From Kiloniella spongiae (lineage in GTDB: Bacteria > Pseudomonadota > Alphaproteobacteria > Kiloniellales > Kiloniellaceae), in the NCBI RefSeq assembly GCF_001026905.1, contig NZ_LAQL01000003.1, positions 434,001 to 498,000 on the forward strand: DNA of 64,000 nucleotides. Reading direction: 5' to 3'. The translations under genes were made by a program, and so were the position numbers. Under the pieces are notes generated by a model. It did not search any database. It saw only the letters and a list, made by a program, of their open reading frames with translations, and was not told where the DNA came from. Positions 25,761 to 35,091 of the stretch are shown here, piece by piece. Within the stretch, counting starts at the first letter, position 1. Each line of letters begins with the position of its first letter.

Positions 25761-27143
25761 ATGTTGGCAGAAGAAACGACCCTGGTTGAACAGACAATGG
25801 AGGCGATCAGGCAACGGATCGCGGGACGTACGCTTGCGCCCGGATCCAGGTTACCCTCTATCCGGCGTTTTGCTGAAGATATGCAGGTTTCCAAATCGAC
25901 CGTTGTTGAAGCCTATGATCGATTGTCAGCCGAGGGGACGATTATATCGCGTCCGGGATCCGGGTTTTATGTGGCGGGACAGTTGGCACCTTTGTCACTG
26001 GCGGAAATCGGTCCAAAACTCGACCGTGAAGTTGATCCCTTGTGGGTATCGCGTCAGTCACTTGAGGCCGGAGGAGATTTTTTGAAACCGGGCTGTGGCT
26101 GGATGCCACCGTCGTGGATGCCAGAGGTGGCTATTCGCAAGGCGCTGAGATCTTTGTCACGGGCAAATGATGCAATCTTGACTGAATATGGGTCGCCGTT
26201 GGGGTTGTCAGAACTACGGCACTTTCTGGCCAGACGGGCAGGGGGGTATGGTATCGACGCCAGCCCGGATCAAATAATCCTCACGGGATCTGGTACTCAG
26301 GCAATTGACCAACTGTGTCGCTTTTTGTTGGAACCGGGGCATTGCGTCATTGTTGATGATCCCTGTTATTTTAACTTTCATGCGCTTTTAAGAGCGCACC
26401 GTGTCAACGTTATCTCTGTTCCCTTTACCCCGAACGGACCTGATGTTGCGGCGTTCGAGCAAGCGTTGATTGCGCACAAACCAAAGCTTTATATTACCAA
26501 CTCTGGTCTGCATAACCCCACCGGGGCAACATTGTCACCTGTTGTTGCTCACCGGGTTCTAAAGCTTGCTGAACAACACAATCTAACAATTATCGAAGAT
26601 GATATCTTTGCGGATCTGGAGCATGAACACGCCCCGCGTTATGCAGCTTTTGACGGGTTAGAGCGAGTTGTTCATATCGGTAGTTTCTCTAAAACGCTCT
26701 CGGCTTCTGTACGTTGTGGTTATATTATTGCCCGACCAGATTGGATAGATGGTTTGGTTGATCTGCGCATCGCCACGTCGTTTGGGGCAGGACATTTTTC
26801 TGCCGAGCTTGTGCTGTCGGTTCTAAAAGACGGCAGCTATCGCAAACATCTTGACGCGCTTAAAACAAAGTTAGCCGATACAATGGGCACGACAGCTGCA
26901 CGTTTGACAAAACTTGGTATCAAACCCTGGATTGAACCGCGTGGGGGCATGTTTCTCTGGTGTGAACTACCCAAAGGGGTGAATGCTGCTGACCTGGCCC
27001 AACGTGCTTTGGCCCGTGATATCATTCTGGCCCCTGGCAGCGTTTTTAGTATAACACAGTCCGCGGATAATTATGTCCGTTTTAATGCGGCTCAATCACA
27101 GAACCCCAAAATTTTTGAAGTACTTGAAGATTTACTTGGATGA
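25761..27143 (+). CDS. MocR-type regulator: GntR HTH fused to aminotransferase-like domain
   Basis: 460 residues. A GntR winged HTH at 8-75 (SRLPSIRRFAEDMQVSKSTVVEAYDRLSAEGTI) is followed by a fold-type I aminotransferase domain at about 105-455. PLP lysine is K311 (GSFSKTLSASVRCG), with the Asn/Asp pocket at NPTG 252-255 and EDDIF 279-283. PLP serves as an effector in this class. Divergent from the EamA-LysE operon with a palindromic array between them, so these exporters are the probable targets. No strong ribosome binding site; the leader may be very short. Confidence 0.92.
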   Translation: MLAEETTLVEQTMEAIRQRIAGRTLAPGSRLPSIRRFAEDMQVSKSTVVEAYDRLSAEGTIISRPGSGFYVAGQLAPLSLAEIGPKLDREVDPLWVSRQSLEAGGDFLKPGCGWMPPSWMPEVAIRKALRSLSRANDAILTEYGSPLGLSELRHFLARRAGGYGIDASPDQIILTGSGTQAIDQLCRFLLEPGHCVIVDDPCYFNFHALLRAHRVNVISVPFTPNGPDVAAFEQALIAHKPKLYITNSGLHNPTGATLSPVVAHRVLKLAEQHNLTIIEDDIFADLEHEHAPRYAAFDGLERVVHIGSFSKTLSASVRCGYIIARPDWIDGLVDLRIATSFGAGHFSAELVLSVLKDGSYRKHLDALKTKLADTMGTTAARLTKLGIKPWIEPRGGMFLWCELPKGVNAADLAQRALARDIILAPGSVFSITQSADNYVRFNAAQSQNPKIFEVLEDLLG

Positions 27144-27205
27144 ATCTCTCGAGATAAAACCATTGAGATAAATAATGAGCTTTCAACTAAATGGTTTTCC
27201 TCCTG

Positions 27206-27691
27206 CTAGATAGCTTTTTCCATGTTGATATCGGTGGTTTTATAGCCAAGCGAGGCATAGAGCGCGTGCGCGGTTTTGTTAAAGGCAAAAACATGTAGGC
27301 CAATTTTGTTAATGCCGAGTTTTTTCACTTCTTCTTCCAGGGCGAGCATGGTGGCTTTACCTAAGCCTTTGCCACGTTCAGCCAAATTAATTTCAATGTC
27401 ATAGATAAATGCAGTCTTTTTTCCGTAATGCTCTTTTACCGCAAACCAAAGAGTTCCAACGGGTTGTTCCGACGAATTCATAATTGTGAAAATGTAATTG
27501 TCCGGCGTGTTTAATCCCTTTGGTAAGCCTGTTGTGTATGACTCTTCTGATAGCTTCAAAGCATTTTCAGGGCTGTAGCCTGATTGTGCTTTGTCTGCGG
27601 CGTAGGTTTTAATACCGTGGTCGCGCCAGATCGGGTAATCAGATTCTGCCATGGGTACGAGAATGGCTGTGCGGCCAGTTTGAATGCTCAC
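27206..27691 (-). CDS. GNAT family N-acetyltransferase
   Basis: 161 residues with the GNAT acetyl-CoA loop AERGKGLGKATMLALEEE (motif A, Q/RxxGxG/A form) around residues 108-125, and a C-terminal NKTAHALYASLGYKTTDINM (motif B) typical of small-molecule acetyltransferases. Acceptor unknown. It follows the MocR gene in the opposite orientation. Confidence 0.88.
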   Translation of the reverse strand: MSIQTGRTAILVPMAESDYPIWRDHGIKTYAADKAQSGYSPENALKLSEESYTTGLPKGLNTPDNYIFTIMNSSEQPVGTLWFAVKEHYGKKTAFIYDIEINLAERGKGLGKATMLALEEEVKKLGINKIGLHVFAFNKTAHALYASLGYKTTDINMEKAI

Positions 27692-27787
27692 GTCTTAAAT
27701 TCCTTTGTCAATAAGGGTGCCCTTAAATGTATTGTTTTTAGATGGTCTATTAATGATAGGTTGTGTTTTAATATGGAGAGAAAACAT

Positions 27788-27825
27788 TAAAATGAAAAGG
27801 AGCCACAATAAAAATTGTAGCTCCT
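27788..27825 (-). terminator. Terminator of the DEAD-box helicase gene
   Basis: On the minus strand AGGAGCTACAAT, TTTT, ATTGTGGCTCCT form a 12-bp stem with one mismatch, followed by TTTTCATTTT. It lies about 45 bases after the helicase stop. Confidence 0.7.
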
Positions 27826-27869
27826 GTATTATTTAAGCAGATAAAGGTGGGGGGACTGACTTTAGATAA

Positions 27870-30422
27870 TCAGTCCTTTTTAGGTGCTTTTTTCCGTTTT
27901 AGTGTGGATGCACCTGCTTTATCGCTTGTTGGTTTTCCTGATTTACCCTTGAAGGGCTTTGCACTTGACTTTGGACCTTTGGCGTTATCGCGGAAAGGTT
28001 TTTTGCCAAATGGCTTTTTGTCACTCTTGCCACGTTTGGTGCTATCACCTTCGCTACGCTTGCTATCAGAGCTGTCGTCAAACCAAGGTTTTTTCCCGCT
28101 ATCATCCTGAGGGCCTTGGAACTTGCCATCGGTGCCAAATTTGCCTTTGAACTTGGTTTTAGCTTTGGGATTGTGATCTTTCTTTGCGTAATCCCGTTCA
28201 CCAGCCTTACGGTCACCAAATTTCTTTTTGCCGTAAGGTTTATCCCCAAATTTCTGGTCTTCGGGTTTTCTGTCGCCAGATTTATCATCACGATCTTTGA
28301 AATCGTTACCTTCGGCTGCACGGCGGCTGTATTCTTTACTGCGGTCGCTTCGGTTGAAATTATCCCGAAACGGCTTTTGTTTATGCTTTTTACTTTCGCC
28401 TCTTTTGCTTTCTCTGGGCTGGCGGTGGTATCCTGGGCCGTCTTTATCGTCGAGGGTATCTTCAGGCAGATCCGGAACGCCTTCCAGGCGTTTGACGGTA
28501 ATGGTTTTTTCAATCCGGTTGCTGCCACCAATGGTCTCAAAGAATTTTTCGGCACCTTTCGGTGTAAGTTCTACATGGGTTTCAGCCATGTGAATACGGA
28601 TGGCACCAATTTCCTTTTTGGTGATACAGCCCGCGCGACAAACCATAGGTAATAGCCATTTGGGATCGGCAGTGTGCTTGCGCCCGACAGTCATGGAAAT
28701 CCAGACGCCATCTTCGAAATCTACCCGTTCTTTACGAGATCCGGGGGCGTTGTTGCGTCTGCCACCGTTACCGTATTCGTAATCTTCATCACGATCACGT
28801 CCGCGATCTCTGTCACGATCTCTGCCGCCCCGATCTCTTTCTCGTGATGGCCTTTCCGGACGGTCAATTAATTCTTCAGGTGCAGGGCGTCCGGCACTTT
28901 GTGTTCGGATCAGGGCCGCCGCAATCTGTTCAGCACCATGTTTTTCAATAAGCTCTTTGATGAAAGCCTGTTCTTCTTCTTTAACAGGTTCGGTCAGGGT
29001 CGGATTGGCAAGGAAGCGTTCGCGATCCCGCTGCAAAATCTCTTCAACAGATGGTGGCTTGGCCCAAGTTGCTTGGACCTTGGCACTTTCCAACAGACGT
29101 TCTGTTCGCTTGCGCCAGTTAAAAGGTACAATAAGAGCAGAAACCCCCTTGCGTCCCGCACGACCCGTTCTGCCGGATCTGTGTAACAGCGGTTCACGGC
29201 TTTTGGGAATGTCGGCATGAACTACAAGTTCCAGATCGGGTAAGTCGATACCGCGCGCGGCAACATCTGTGGCAATACAGACTTGCGCCCGGCCATCACG
29301 CAGCGCCTGTATAGCATGGCTACGAAGGTTCTGGCTCAACTCGCCGGACAGGGCAACCACTGAAAAGCCGCGATTGGAAAAACGACTGGTCATGTGGTTT
29401 ACCGTTGCACGGGTCGCACAGAAAACAATCGCATTTTTCGGCTCATAATAACGAACCAGATTAATGATCGCATTTTCCTTGTCGTTAGGGGCAACGGTCA
29501 GGGCGCGATATTCGATATCGCTGTGCTGTTTTTCTTCGGCTTTGGTGCTGATGCGCACTGCATTTCGCTGATAACGCTTGGCGAGCATGGCGATAGAGCG
29601 TGGGACAGTGGCAGAGAACATCAGAGTACGACGTTCTTTCGGTGTGGTATCCAGCATGTATTCCAGATCATCCCGGAAACCAAGATCAAGCATTTCATCG
29701 GCTTCATCGAGAACCACAGCTCGCAGCGCACTGATGTTCAGGGAGCCGCGTTCAATATGGTCGCGAAGACGTCCGGGTGTGCCAACAACAATATGGGCAC
29801 CGCGTTCCAGCGCACGCCGTTCATTGCGCATATCCATACCGCCAACACAGGTTGCTGTTCGGGCACCTGTATCGCCATAGAGCCACTCAAGCTCGCGCAT
29901 TACCTGCAATGCAAGTTCGCGGGTCGGAGTAATGATAAGAGCAAAGGGGGCATCGGCGCGTTTGAAATGGTCTTGCCCTTCCAACAACGTTGGAGCCAGC
30001 GCAATACCGAAAGCAACAGTTTTACCGGAACCAGTTTGCGCAGAAACCAAGGCATCCGCATCCGCCAGCTCTGGATCTAGAACGGCTTTTTGAACAGGTG
30101 TTAGTTTGGCATAGCCTTTTTTTGCGAGCGCTTTTGCGAGTGGTGCTGCAACACCTTCAAAAGGATCTGCCTGTTCGGGGGCTTCGTCAGTAGTACCAGT
30201 GTCAGTATTTGTTTCTGTCTTTGAACTGGTTTCAGTCTCAGTGACATCACCGTTATTATCGGCATTCGTATCCGTATTCGGGGTTTCGGACTGCTGGTCC
30301 TGTGCTGTAACGTCAGGATCGTTTTCTTCGGAAATGGTTTCCGAGGAATTGGTTTCTACTGGATTATTTTCTTTTGGGGCTTCTTCTGGAGTGTCGTTGA
30401 CGGGCTTATCCGAGTTGGACAT
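27870..30422 (-). CDS. DEAD-box RNA helicase with DbpA-type RNA-binding domain and long basic tail
   Basis: 850 residues. An acidic, Glu/Thr/Asn-rich extension (1-88) precedes the helicase core: Q region, Walker A AQTGSGKT 128-135, GG, PTREL 166-170, TPGR 215-218, DEAD 239-242, SAT, and HRSGRTGRAGRKG. An RDRDRGRDRDED-type linker follows near 565, then a DbpA-like RNA-binding domain (about 600-680) and a 170-residue Lys/Gly/Phe-rich basic tail. The layout matches DeaD/CsdA-like proteins that remodel rRNA or mRNA in the cold, but both tails are unusually long. ATG is followed by a low-complexity run, so the start is not certain. Confidence 0.9.
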   Translation of the reverse strand: MSNSDKPVNDTPEEAPKENNPVETNSSETISEENDPDVTAQDQQSETPNTDTNADNNGDVTETETSSKTETNTDTGTTDEAPEQADPFEGVAAPLAKALAKKGYAKLTPVQKAVLDPELADADALVSAQTGSGKTVAFGIALAPTLLEGQDHFKRADAPFALIITPTRELALQVMRELEWLYGDTGARTATCVGGMDMRNERRALERGAHIVVGTPGRLRDHIERGSLNISALRAVVLDEADEMLDLGFRDDLEYMLDTTPKERRTLMFSATVPRSIAMLAKRYQRNAVRISTKAEEKQHSDIEYRALTVAPNDKENAIINLVRYYEPKNAIVFCATRATVNHMTSRFSNRGFSVVALSGELSQNLRSHAIQALRDGRAQVCIATDVAARGIDLPDLELVVHADIPKSREPLLHRSGRTGRAGRKGVSALIVPFNWRKRTERLLESAKVQATWAKPPSVEEILQRDRERFLANPTLTEPVKEEEQAFIKELIEKHGAEQIAAALIRTQSAGRPAPEELIDRPERPSRERDRGGRDRDRDRGRDRDEDYEYGNGGRRNNAPGSRKERVDFEDGVWISMTVGRKHTADPKWLLPMVCRAGCITKKEIGAIRIHMAETHVELTPKGAEKFFETIGGSNRIEKTITVKRLEGVPDLPEDTLDDKDGPGYHRQPRESKRGESKKHKQKPFRDNFNRSDRSKEYSRRAAEGNDFKDRDDKSGDRKPEDQKFGDKPYGKKKFGDRKAGERDYAKKDHNPKAKTKFKGKFGTDGKFQGPQDDSGKKPWFDDSSDSKRSEGDSTKRGKSDKKPFGKKPFRDNAKGPKSSAKPFKGKSGKPTSDKAGASTLKRKKAPKKD

Positions 30423-30798
30423 CTTTTATCTTTCTGATTAATAAGCCGTAATATCCCATATGGATATTCTGGGCAATTTTCTGGCTGCGCGGCAAGGGCC
30501 ATCAAAAGGATAGCTAACGAACAGGCGCGGCAGGTGTAACATGTATGGGAACCTCTATCTCTATCAGAAAGGTCCACCATAAATACTTAAAAGCTGGCGT
30601 CCTTGTACGTTGTGTAGCCGAGAAAGTAAAGCACACAGAGGTTAAGCAATTACCCTGGTCTTCTGGAGCAATGCGGATATTAATTTTCAGGGTGAATTGC
30701 TTGCGAAAATTGAGTACCTTTCTTGTAACAAAGCATAAAAATGCACCAAACAAATTATCTAAATACAGAATAACCATATCAAAACAGGGATAAAGCAA
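30423..30798. other. Intergenic region upstream of the DEAD-box helicase
   Basis: 376 bases between the divergent helicase and GFA genes. AATATCC, five bases, GGATATT (30450-30468) form a hairpin in the helicase leader. Two overlapping short ORFs exist on opposite strands, without ribosome binding sites or recognisable products, and I do not call them. Long leaders are common upstream of cold-induced RNA helicases; whether that applies here is inference. Confidence 0.4.
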
Positions 30799-31158
30799 GT
30801 GGAAGCAACGTGCCATTGCAAGTCAGTTCGCCTGAAGATCAAGGAAAAACCGGAATTTCTTTTGAGCTGTAACTGTTCGATCTGCCATCGTTACGGGGCG
30901 CTCTGGACCTATTCAACACCGGATCAAATCAAGGTTGAATATTCTAACGGAGAAACAAAAGCCTATAAACATAGCGATGAAACAATTGCCTTCCATCACT
31001 GTGAAAACTGCGGCTGTGTCACCCACTGGATTGGGACGGATAAATACCCAGAACCCCGAATGGCGGTAAATGCACGTTTGTTCGACCGTAGCGATATCGA
31101 AGGTATTAAAGTCCGCAAATTCGATGGTGCGGATACCTGGAGCTTTATTGGTGAGTAA
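30799..31158 (+). CDS. GFA family zinc-binding protein (CENP-V/GFA domain)
   Basis: 119 residues. Zinc-site cysteines are in the family order: CHCKS near 5-8, CNCSICHR near 24-31, and CENCG near 71-75. GTG start. Named after glutathione-dependent formaldehyde-activating enzyme, but enzymatic activity is unproven for most members. A second, different GFA protein is encoded at 61201-61593. Confidence 0.87.
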   Translation: MEATCHCKSVRLKIKEKPEFLLSCNCSICHRYGALWTYSTPDQIKVEYSNGETKAYKHSDETIAFHHCENCGCVTHWIGTDKYPEPRMAVNARLFDRSDIEGIKVRKFDGADTWSFIGE

Positions 31159-31176
31159 CTTCGTTACTTCGTATAG

Positions 31177-31599
31177 ATGACTAAAATTAAAATGTTGAAG
31201 TTTCGAGAGGGAGTGGTTGATTGGATCCAAAGCCTCAGGAAAAAATATCCCAGATGTAAAATTATAATTTCCTCTCGGTATAACCATGAACTGGAAATCA
31301 TCGATGAGTATCTTGATATTGAATTCCAATTATCTCAGCCTAGTTACTGTCCCTGCTTGATGACACTTGTACAATTCGAAACGAAAGATCGGATGGGAAC
31401 TGTAACAATTTGGGAAGATTATTTTTATATGGAGTATGAGGTTATTGATTTAGAGACTGACACCATGACTGCCGAACGGTTTGGTAAAGTTCCTGAGATT
31501 GATAGAATTAAGTTTTATATGGAAATGGTTGTGAAGAAAGTTTTGGAACGTGGAAGATTAGAAATGGAAATATATCCAGTTGATGGTGAACATCATTAA
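31177..31599 (+). CDS. Hypothetical protein
   Basis: 140 residues, acidic, no signal peptide or membrane segment. Predicted mixed alpha/beta, with aromatic and acidic residues in the middle (IWEDYFYMEYEVIDLETD). No family recognised. It starts 18 bases after the GFA gene on the same strand; a small GTAAC/GTTAC dyad lies in the gap. No good ribosome binding site precedes the ATG. Confidence 0.55.
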   Translation: MTKIKMLKFREGVVDWIQSLRKKYPRCKIIISSRYNHELEIIDEYLDIEFQLSQPSYCPCLMTLVQFETKDRMGTVTIWEDYFYMEYEVIDLETDTMTAERFGKVPEIDRIKFYMEMVVKKVLERGRLEMEIYPVDGEHH

Positions 31600-31605
31600 A
31601 AGCGC

Positions 31606-33114
31606 TTATGTCCCACAAAAAGTGGCATGGACAATTTCTTCTGGTTTGGGGGGCTGTTCGTAGAGAACATTTTCAGGTTGTTCATCGAAGGGGGCTGACA
31701 GGATACTGTGGAGCTGTTCAAAGAGGGCATAGTCTCCTCTAACAGCAGCTTGGATCATGGCTTCGACCTGATGGTTTCGGGGGATGAAGATCGGGTTTGA
31801 TGTGCGCATGATCTCGAGGCGTTCTTTGGGTGGTGTTTTTTCCTGATCTTGTCGAGCTTGCCATTGCGGGAGCCAGTTGGTCAGGGCTTGCGGGTCTTTG
31901 AATAGATCTAGTAACTTTTCTTTATGATTTTCGTCGTTTACATCTAGTCCTAAATTAGATCGGGCGAAGCCCGTGAGATGACGGAAGAAGAGAGTGAAAT
32001 CAACTTCGTTGTCTGACATGAGCTTGAGACTGTCGCCAATAAAATCTGGATCACCATTTTGTAAGGTCAGAAGACCGAATTTCTTGCCAAAACCCTCGAA
32101 GTAATAGTCGCTAAAAATATCCTGAAATTCATCTATTGTTTCCTGGCCAATGCCAACGGCAACTTGTGCGTCTTCGTGCAAAATGGGGAGCAGGGATTGG
32201 GCAAATTGTGAAAGATTCCAGTGTGCCATACCGGGCTGTTTGGCCCAAGCATAACGGCCAGCGTGATCAATTGAGCTAAAGACAGTGCCGGGATGATAAG
32301 TATCCATAAAGGCACAGGGGCCAAAGTCGATGGTTTCGCCCGCGATGGACATATTATCCGTGTTCATGACGCCGTGAATAAAGCCAACTTGCATCCATTT
32401 GGCAATCAATCTGGCTTGCCTGTCCATCACCATTTCAATAAGCGCGCGATAGGGGGTTTGAGCTTGTTTTGCTTCGGGATAATGACGATCAATGACATAG
32501 TTTGCCAATGTGCGCAGGGCGTCTTTGTCGCCACGGGAATAGTGATATTGAAAGGTACCGACTCTGATATGGCTTTGGGCAACCCGTGTGATAATGGCGC
32601 CGGGCAAAGGGCCTTCTTCGCGGAGGACTTTGTTGCCCGTTTCAACGGCGGCCAGTGCACGTGTCGCCGGAATGTTCAAGGCTGCCATGGCTTCACTGAC
32701 GATATATTCACGTAAAACCGGACCAAGCCAGGCGCGTCCGTCGCCACCCCGGGAATAGGGTGTACGTCCTGATCCCTTTAGTTGGATGTCTCTGCGGATA
32801 CCATCAGTCCCGACGGTTTCCCCCAACAAAATAGCGCGCCCATCACCCAGACGCGGTGACCATCCGCCGAATTGATGCCCGGCATACACCATCGCCAGCG
32901 GAGAAGCACCATCGGGTACGCTGTTTCCCGCGAGCATCTGAACACCAGCATCTGTTTCTAACTCAGCAGGGTCAATACCCATCAGTGTTGCTAGGTCTTT
33001 GTTCACTTTAATCAGCTTCGGTGCCTTAACGGGGACAGGTTCTTGCCGTGTGTAAAATTGATCGGGCAGTTCAGAAAAGCTGTTATCAAAGGGTATGTTT
33101 AAACGCGAAGTCAT
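31606..33114 (-). CDS. selO: Protein adenylyltransferase SelO (YdiU family)
   Basis: 502 residues from ATG 33114; twelve more codons are open upstream to a TTG. SelO is a pseudokinase-fold enzyme that attaches AMP to protein Ser/Thr/Tyr, linked to redox stress. Visible marks are YAGHQFGGWSPRLGDGRA, QLKGSGRTPYSRGGDGRAWLGPVLRE, HGVMNTDNMSIAGETIDFGPCAFMD (catalytic/metal Asn-Asp) and the C-terminal NPIFIPRNHQVE. The C-terminal redox cysteine is plausible (FCGT). Single gene. Confidence 0.93.
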   Translation of the reverse strand: MTSRLNIPFDNSFSELPDQFYTRQEPVPVKAPKLIKVNKDLATLMGIDPAELETDAGVQMLAGNSVPDGASPLAMVYAGHQFGGWSPRLGDGRAILLGETVGTDGIRRDIQLKGSGRTPYSRGGDGRAWLGPVLREYIVSEAMAALNIPATRALAAVETGNKVLREEGPLPGAIITRVAQSHIRVGTFQYHYSRGDKDALRTLANYVIDRHYPEAKQAQTPYRALIEMVMDRQARLIAKWMQVGFIHGVMNTDNMSIAGETIDFGPCAFMDTYHPGTVFSSIDHAGRYAWAKQPGMAHWNLSQFAQSLLPILHEDAQVAVGIGQETIDEFQDIFSDYYFEGFGKKFGLLTLQNGDPDFIGDSLKLMSDNEVDFTLFFRHLTGFARSNLGLDVNDENHKEKLLDLFKDPQALTNWLPQWQARQDQEKTPPKERLEIMRTSNPIFIPRNHQVEAMIQAAVRGDYALFEQLHSILSAPFDEQPENVLYEQPPKPEEIVHATFCGT

Positions 33115-33324
33115 AAGGGCCAGTTTGGTTGTGTGTATTAATATTCTCAATAGTTAGGGATTATTGTGGAAATGGACAACGAAAAAGCATGGCTCGTAGG
33201 TTTTGAGTTTAAATAGAAAATAAAATGCTTACCTTTGTCTGGAAAATTAGCCTTAGACTAGATAGTGAAAAGAGGATGTACTGTTCCTGGGTAACTAAAC
33301 AGATTTGAATTAGGGAAATCAAGA

Positions 33325-34647
33325 GTGTCAAAAGGCAGCCGTTATACCCCCGATCTGGTATCGGATTTGGATCAGACGTTTAATCACGCTCAAAGTGCCG
33401 GATTAAAGCTGGCTATTGTCGGGCGGTCAGTTTCTTTGTTGATTTTGGGTATTTGGCTTGTTTTGTCTCGGTTGGCCTTACCGGGTGTTTCATTGAAATT
33501 TAGCATTCTTATTATGGTTCTTATTTCTCTGGGGCTTGTTCATCATTGGATAATTGGAACACGGTGGGATAAGTTCTGGGTGAAGTATCTCTTTGTTGCC
33601 ATTGATGTTTCAATACTCTCGATTTTAATTGCAACACAGCCGCTTTACCAGACCGCAGATTTACCTCAGGTAATGATTTTTCGTAGTCCACTGCTAACCT
33701 ACTATTTCATTATTGTTGCCGTTGTGGCCTTTAGCTTTTCGCCACGGCTTGTTTTGTGGGCTGGCGGTATTGGTGCTGCGGGATGGCTTAGTGCCTATGC
33801 CTGGGTCGTGCAACAGGATGGTGGTGTTCTCGATTGGGGGGATGTTCCCGCCAATCCGACCGCAGAAGATGCGATAAGTGTTATTCTAGACCCCGCATTT
33901 GGTGCGACGGGAAGCCGTATTCAGGAAGCGATTATACTGGTGGTCGTATCGGTGCTAATCGCAATCGTGATGAAAAGAGCGCAAAACACCTTAAGAGACA
34001 AATTGGCAGCAGAACGAGATCGGCAATCTATCACAGGGATATTCGGACGGTTTGTACCTGAACCTATTGTCGAAGCAATGATTAACGATCAAGGGCTTTT
34101 GGCACCGCTAGAAAGAGAGGCGACTATTCTTTTTGCTGATGTCGTGGGCTTTACCAGCCTGACAGAGCGTTTAGGACCTGCAAAAACAGTTGATGTTCTC
34201 AATCGTTATTTTGACGAAATGACAGATATCATTATGGAAAATAACGGTATTGTTGCGACCTTCCACGGGGATGCTATTCTTGCGATTTTTAATGTACCAT
34301 TAGAAGATCCCAAGCATGCGGAACATGCTTTAAATGCCGCGCAAGCAATGTTGAAACGTGTAGAACAAGATGGTTTTGCAGGGGAGAAATTGTCTATTCG
34401 CATCGGCATTAATACCGGATCTGTTGTTGCAGGTAATGTCGGCGGTGGTGGCCGACAAAGTTATACTGTTTATGGCGATGCAGTGAACCTTGCCGCCCGT
34501 TTGGAAGCCTTGGCAAAAGAAAAGAGGCAACCTCTTCTTGTATCTGGACATACCCATACAAAATTGACTGCCCCAAACTTATGCTTGCACGGAGAGACGA
34601 CTGTCAGAGGGCAAACCCAACCTGTTGAATTTTACGGGCTGAGGTAG
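33325..34647 (+). CDS. Membrane-bound adenylate/guanylate cyclase (class III)
   Basis: 440 residues. Six hydrophobic segments lie within residues 28-218, followed by a short helical linker and a class III cyclase domain (about 262-438). Metal aspartates D272 (FADVVGFTSLTER) and D316 (FHGDAILAIF) are present, as is the NTGSVVAGNVGGGGRQSYTVYGDAVNLAARLEAL region. The GTG start follows AGGGA. It likely makes cAMP in response to a membrane signal. The sensor part has no named domain. Confidence 0.9.
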   Translation: MSKGSRYTPDLVSDLDQTFNHAQSAGLKLAIVGRSVSLLILGIWLVLSRLALPGVSLKFSILIMVLISLGLVHHWIIGTRWDKFWVKYLFVAIDVSILSILIATQPLYQTADLPQVMIFRSPLLTYYFIIVAVVAFSFSPRLVLWAGGIGAAGWLSAYAWVVQQDGGVLDWGDVPANPTAEDAISVILDPAFGATGSRIQEAIILVVVSVLIAIVMKRAQNTLRDKLAAERDRQSITGIFGRFVPEPIVEAMINDQGLLAPLEREATILFADVVGFTSLTERLGPAKTVDVLNRYFDEMTDIIMENNGIVATFHGDAILAIFNVPLEDPKHAEHALNAAQAMLKRVEQDGFAGEKLSIRIGINTGSVVAGNVGGGGRQSYTVYGDAVNLAARLEALAKEKRQPLLVSGHTHTKLTAPNLCLHGETTVRGQTQPVEFYGLR

Positions 34648-34680
34648 AGCGAGTTAATCTCACTTCACATATAAATTTTC

Positions 34681-34730
34681 TTGACATGATACTAAAAGGT
34701 ATTATATTAAATGATACCATAAGGTATTAT
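34681..34730 (+). promoter_or_regulatory. ArsR-operon promoter with twin operators
   Basis: TTGACA (34681-34686), 16 bases, TATATT (34703-34708) make a good promoter. ATGATACTAAAAGGTATTAT (34686-34705) and ATGATACCATAAGGTATTAT (34711-34730) are two copies of one imperfect inverted repeat, 25 bases apart. They cover the spacer and the expected transcription start, so autorepression by the ArsR protein is likely. Confidence 0.78.
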
Positions 34731-34743
34731 GTTAGGTGCGACA

Positions 34744-35088
34744 ATGCATATACAGGAAACATTCAGGGCACTTGCTGATCCGACACGGCGTGAGATTTTG
34801 ATGCATCTTAGCCGACAGGAAATGACCATCGGTGAGGTGACCGATAGGTTTGAGATAACTCGGGCTGCGGTAAAGAAACATTTGAATATTCTGGAAGAGG
34901 GACAACTGATTTCGGTTCACGTTCAAGGGCGCGAGCGTATTAATCGACTTGAAGCGCAGGGGTTATCGGCCGTTTCTGATTGGATCGGTTATTTCAACCA
35001 ATTCTGGGATCAACGTCTGGGCGCTTTGAAAACTGCTGTGGAAGATGCTGAAGCAGCAAAGCGAAAATCAATTAAGGGAAAGATATAG
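34744..35088 (+). CDS. ArsR family transcriptional regulator
   Basis: 114 residues from ATG 34744, which begins the typical HIQETFRALADPTRREIL opening and has AGG seven bases before it. ATG 34729 is in frame but lies inside the second operator. Winged HTH with recognition segment ITRAAVKKHLNILEEGQL. No metal-binding CxC motif is present. It belongs to the class that is co-transcribed with SRPBCC/AHSA1 proteins, as here (three-base gap), rather than to metal sensors. Confidence 0.9.
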   Translation: MHIQETFRALADPTRREILMHLSRQEMTIGEVTDRFEITRAAVKKHLNILEEGQLISVHVQGRERINRLEAQGLSAVSDWIGYFNQFWDQRLGALKTAVEDAEAAKRKSIKGKI

Positions 35089-35091
35089 ATC

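Noticed and set aside
27156-27198. AAAACCATT/AATGGTTTT as a terminator between the MocR and GNAT genes
   Set aside because: AT-rich nine-base arms with a 25-base loop would be weak, so I did not list it.
30514-30816. Overlapping ORFs on both strands upstream of the DEAD-box helicase
   Set aside because: No ribosome binding site, no recognisable protein, and one overlaps the start of the GFA gene.
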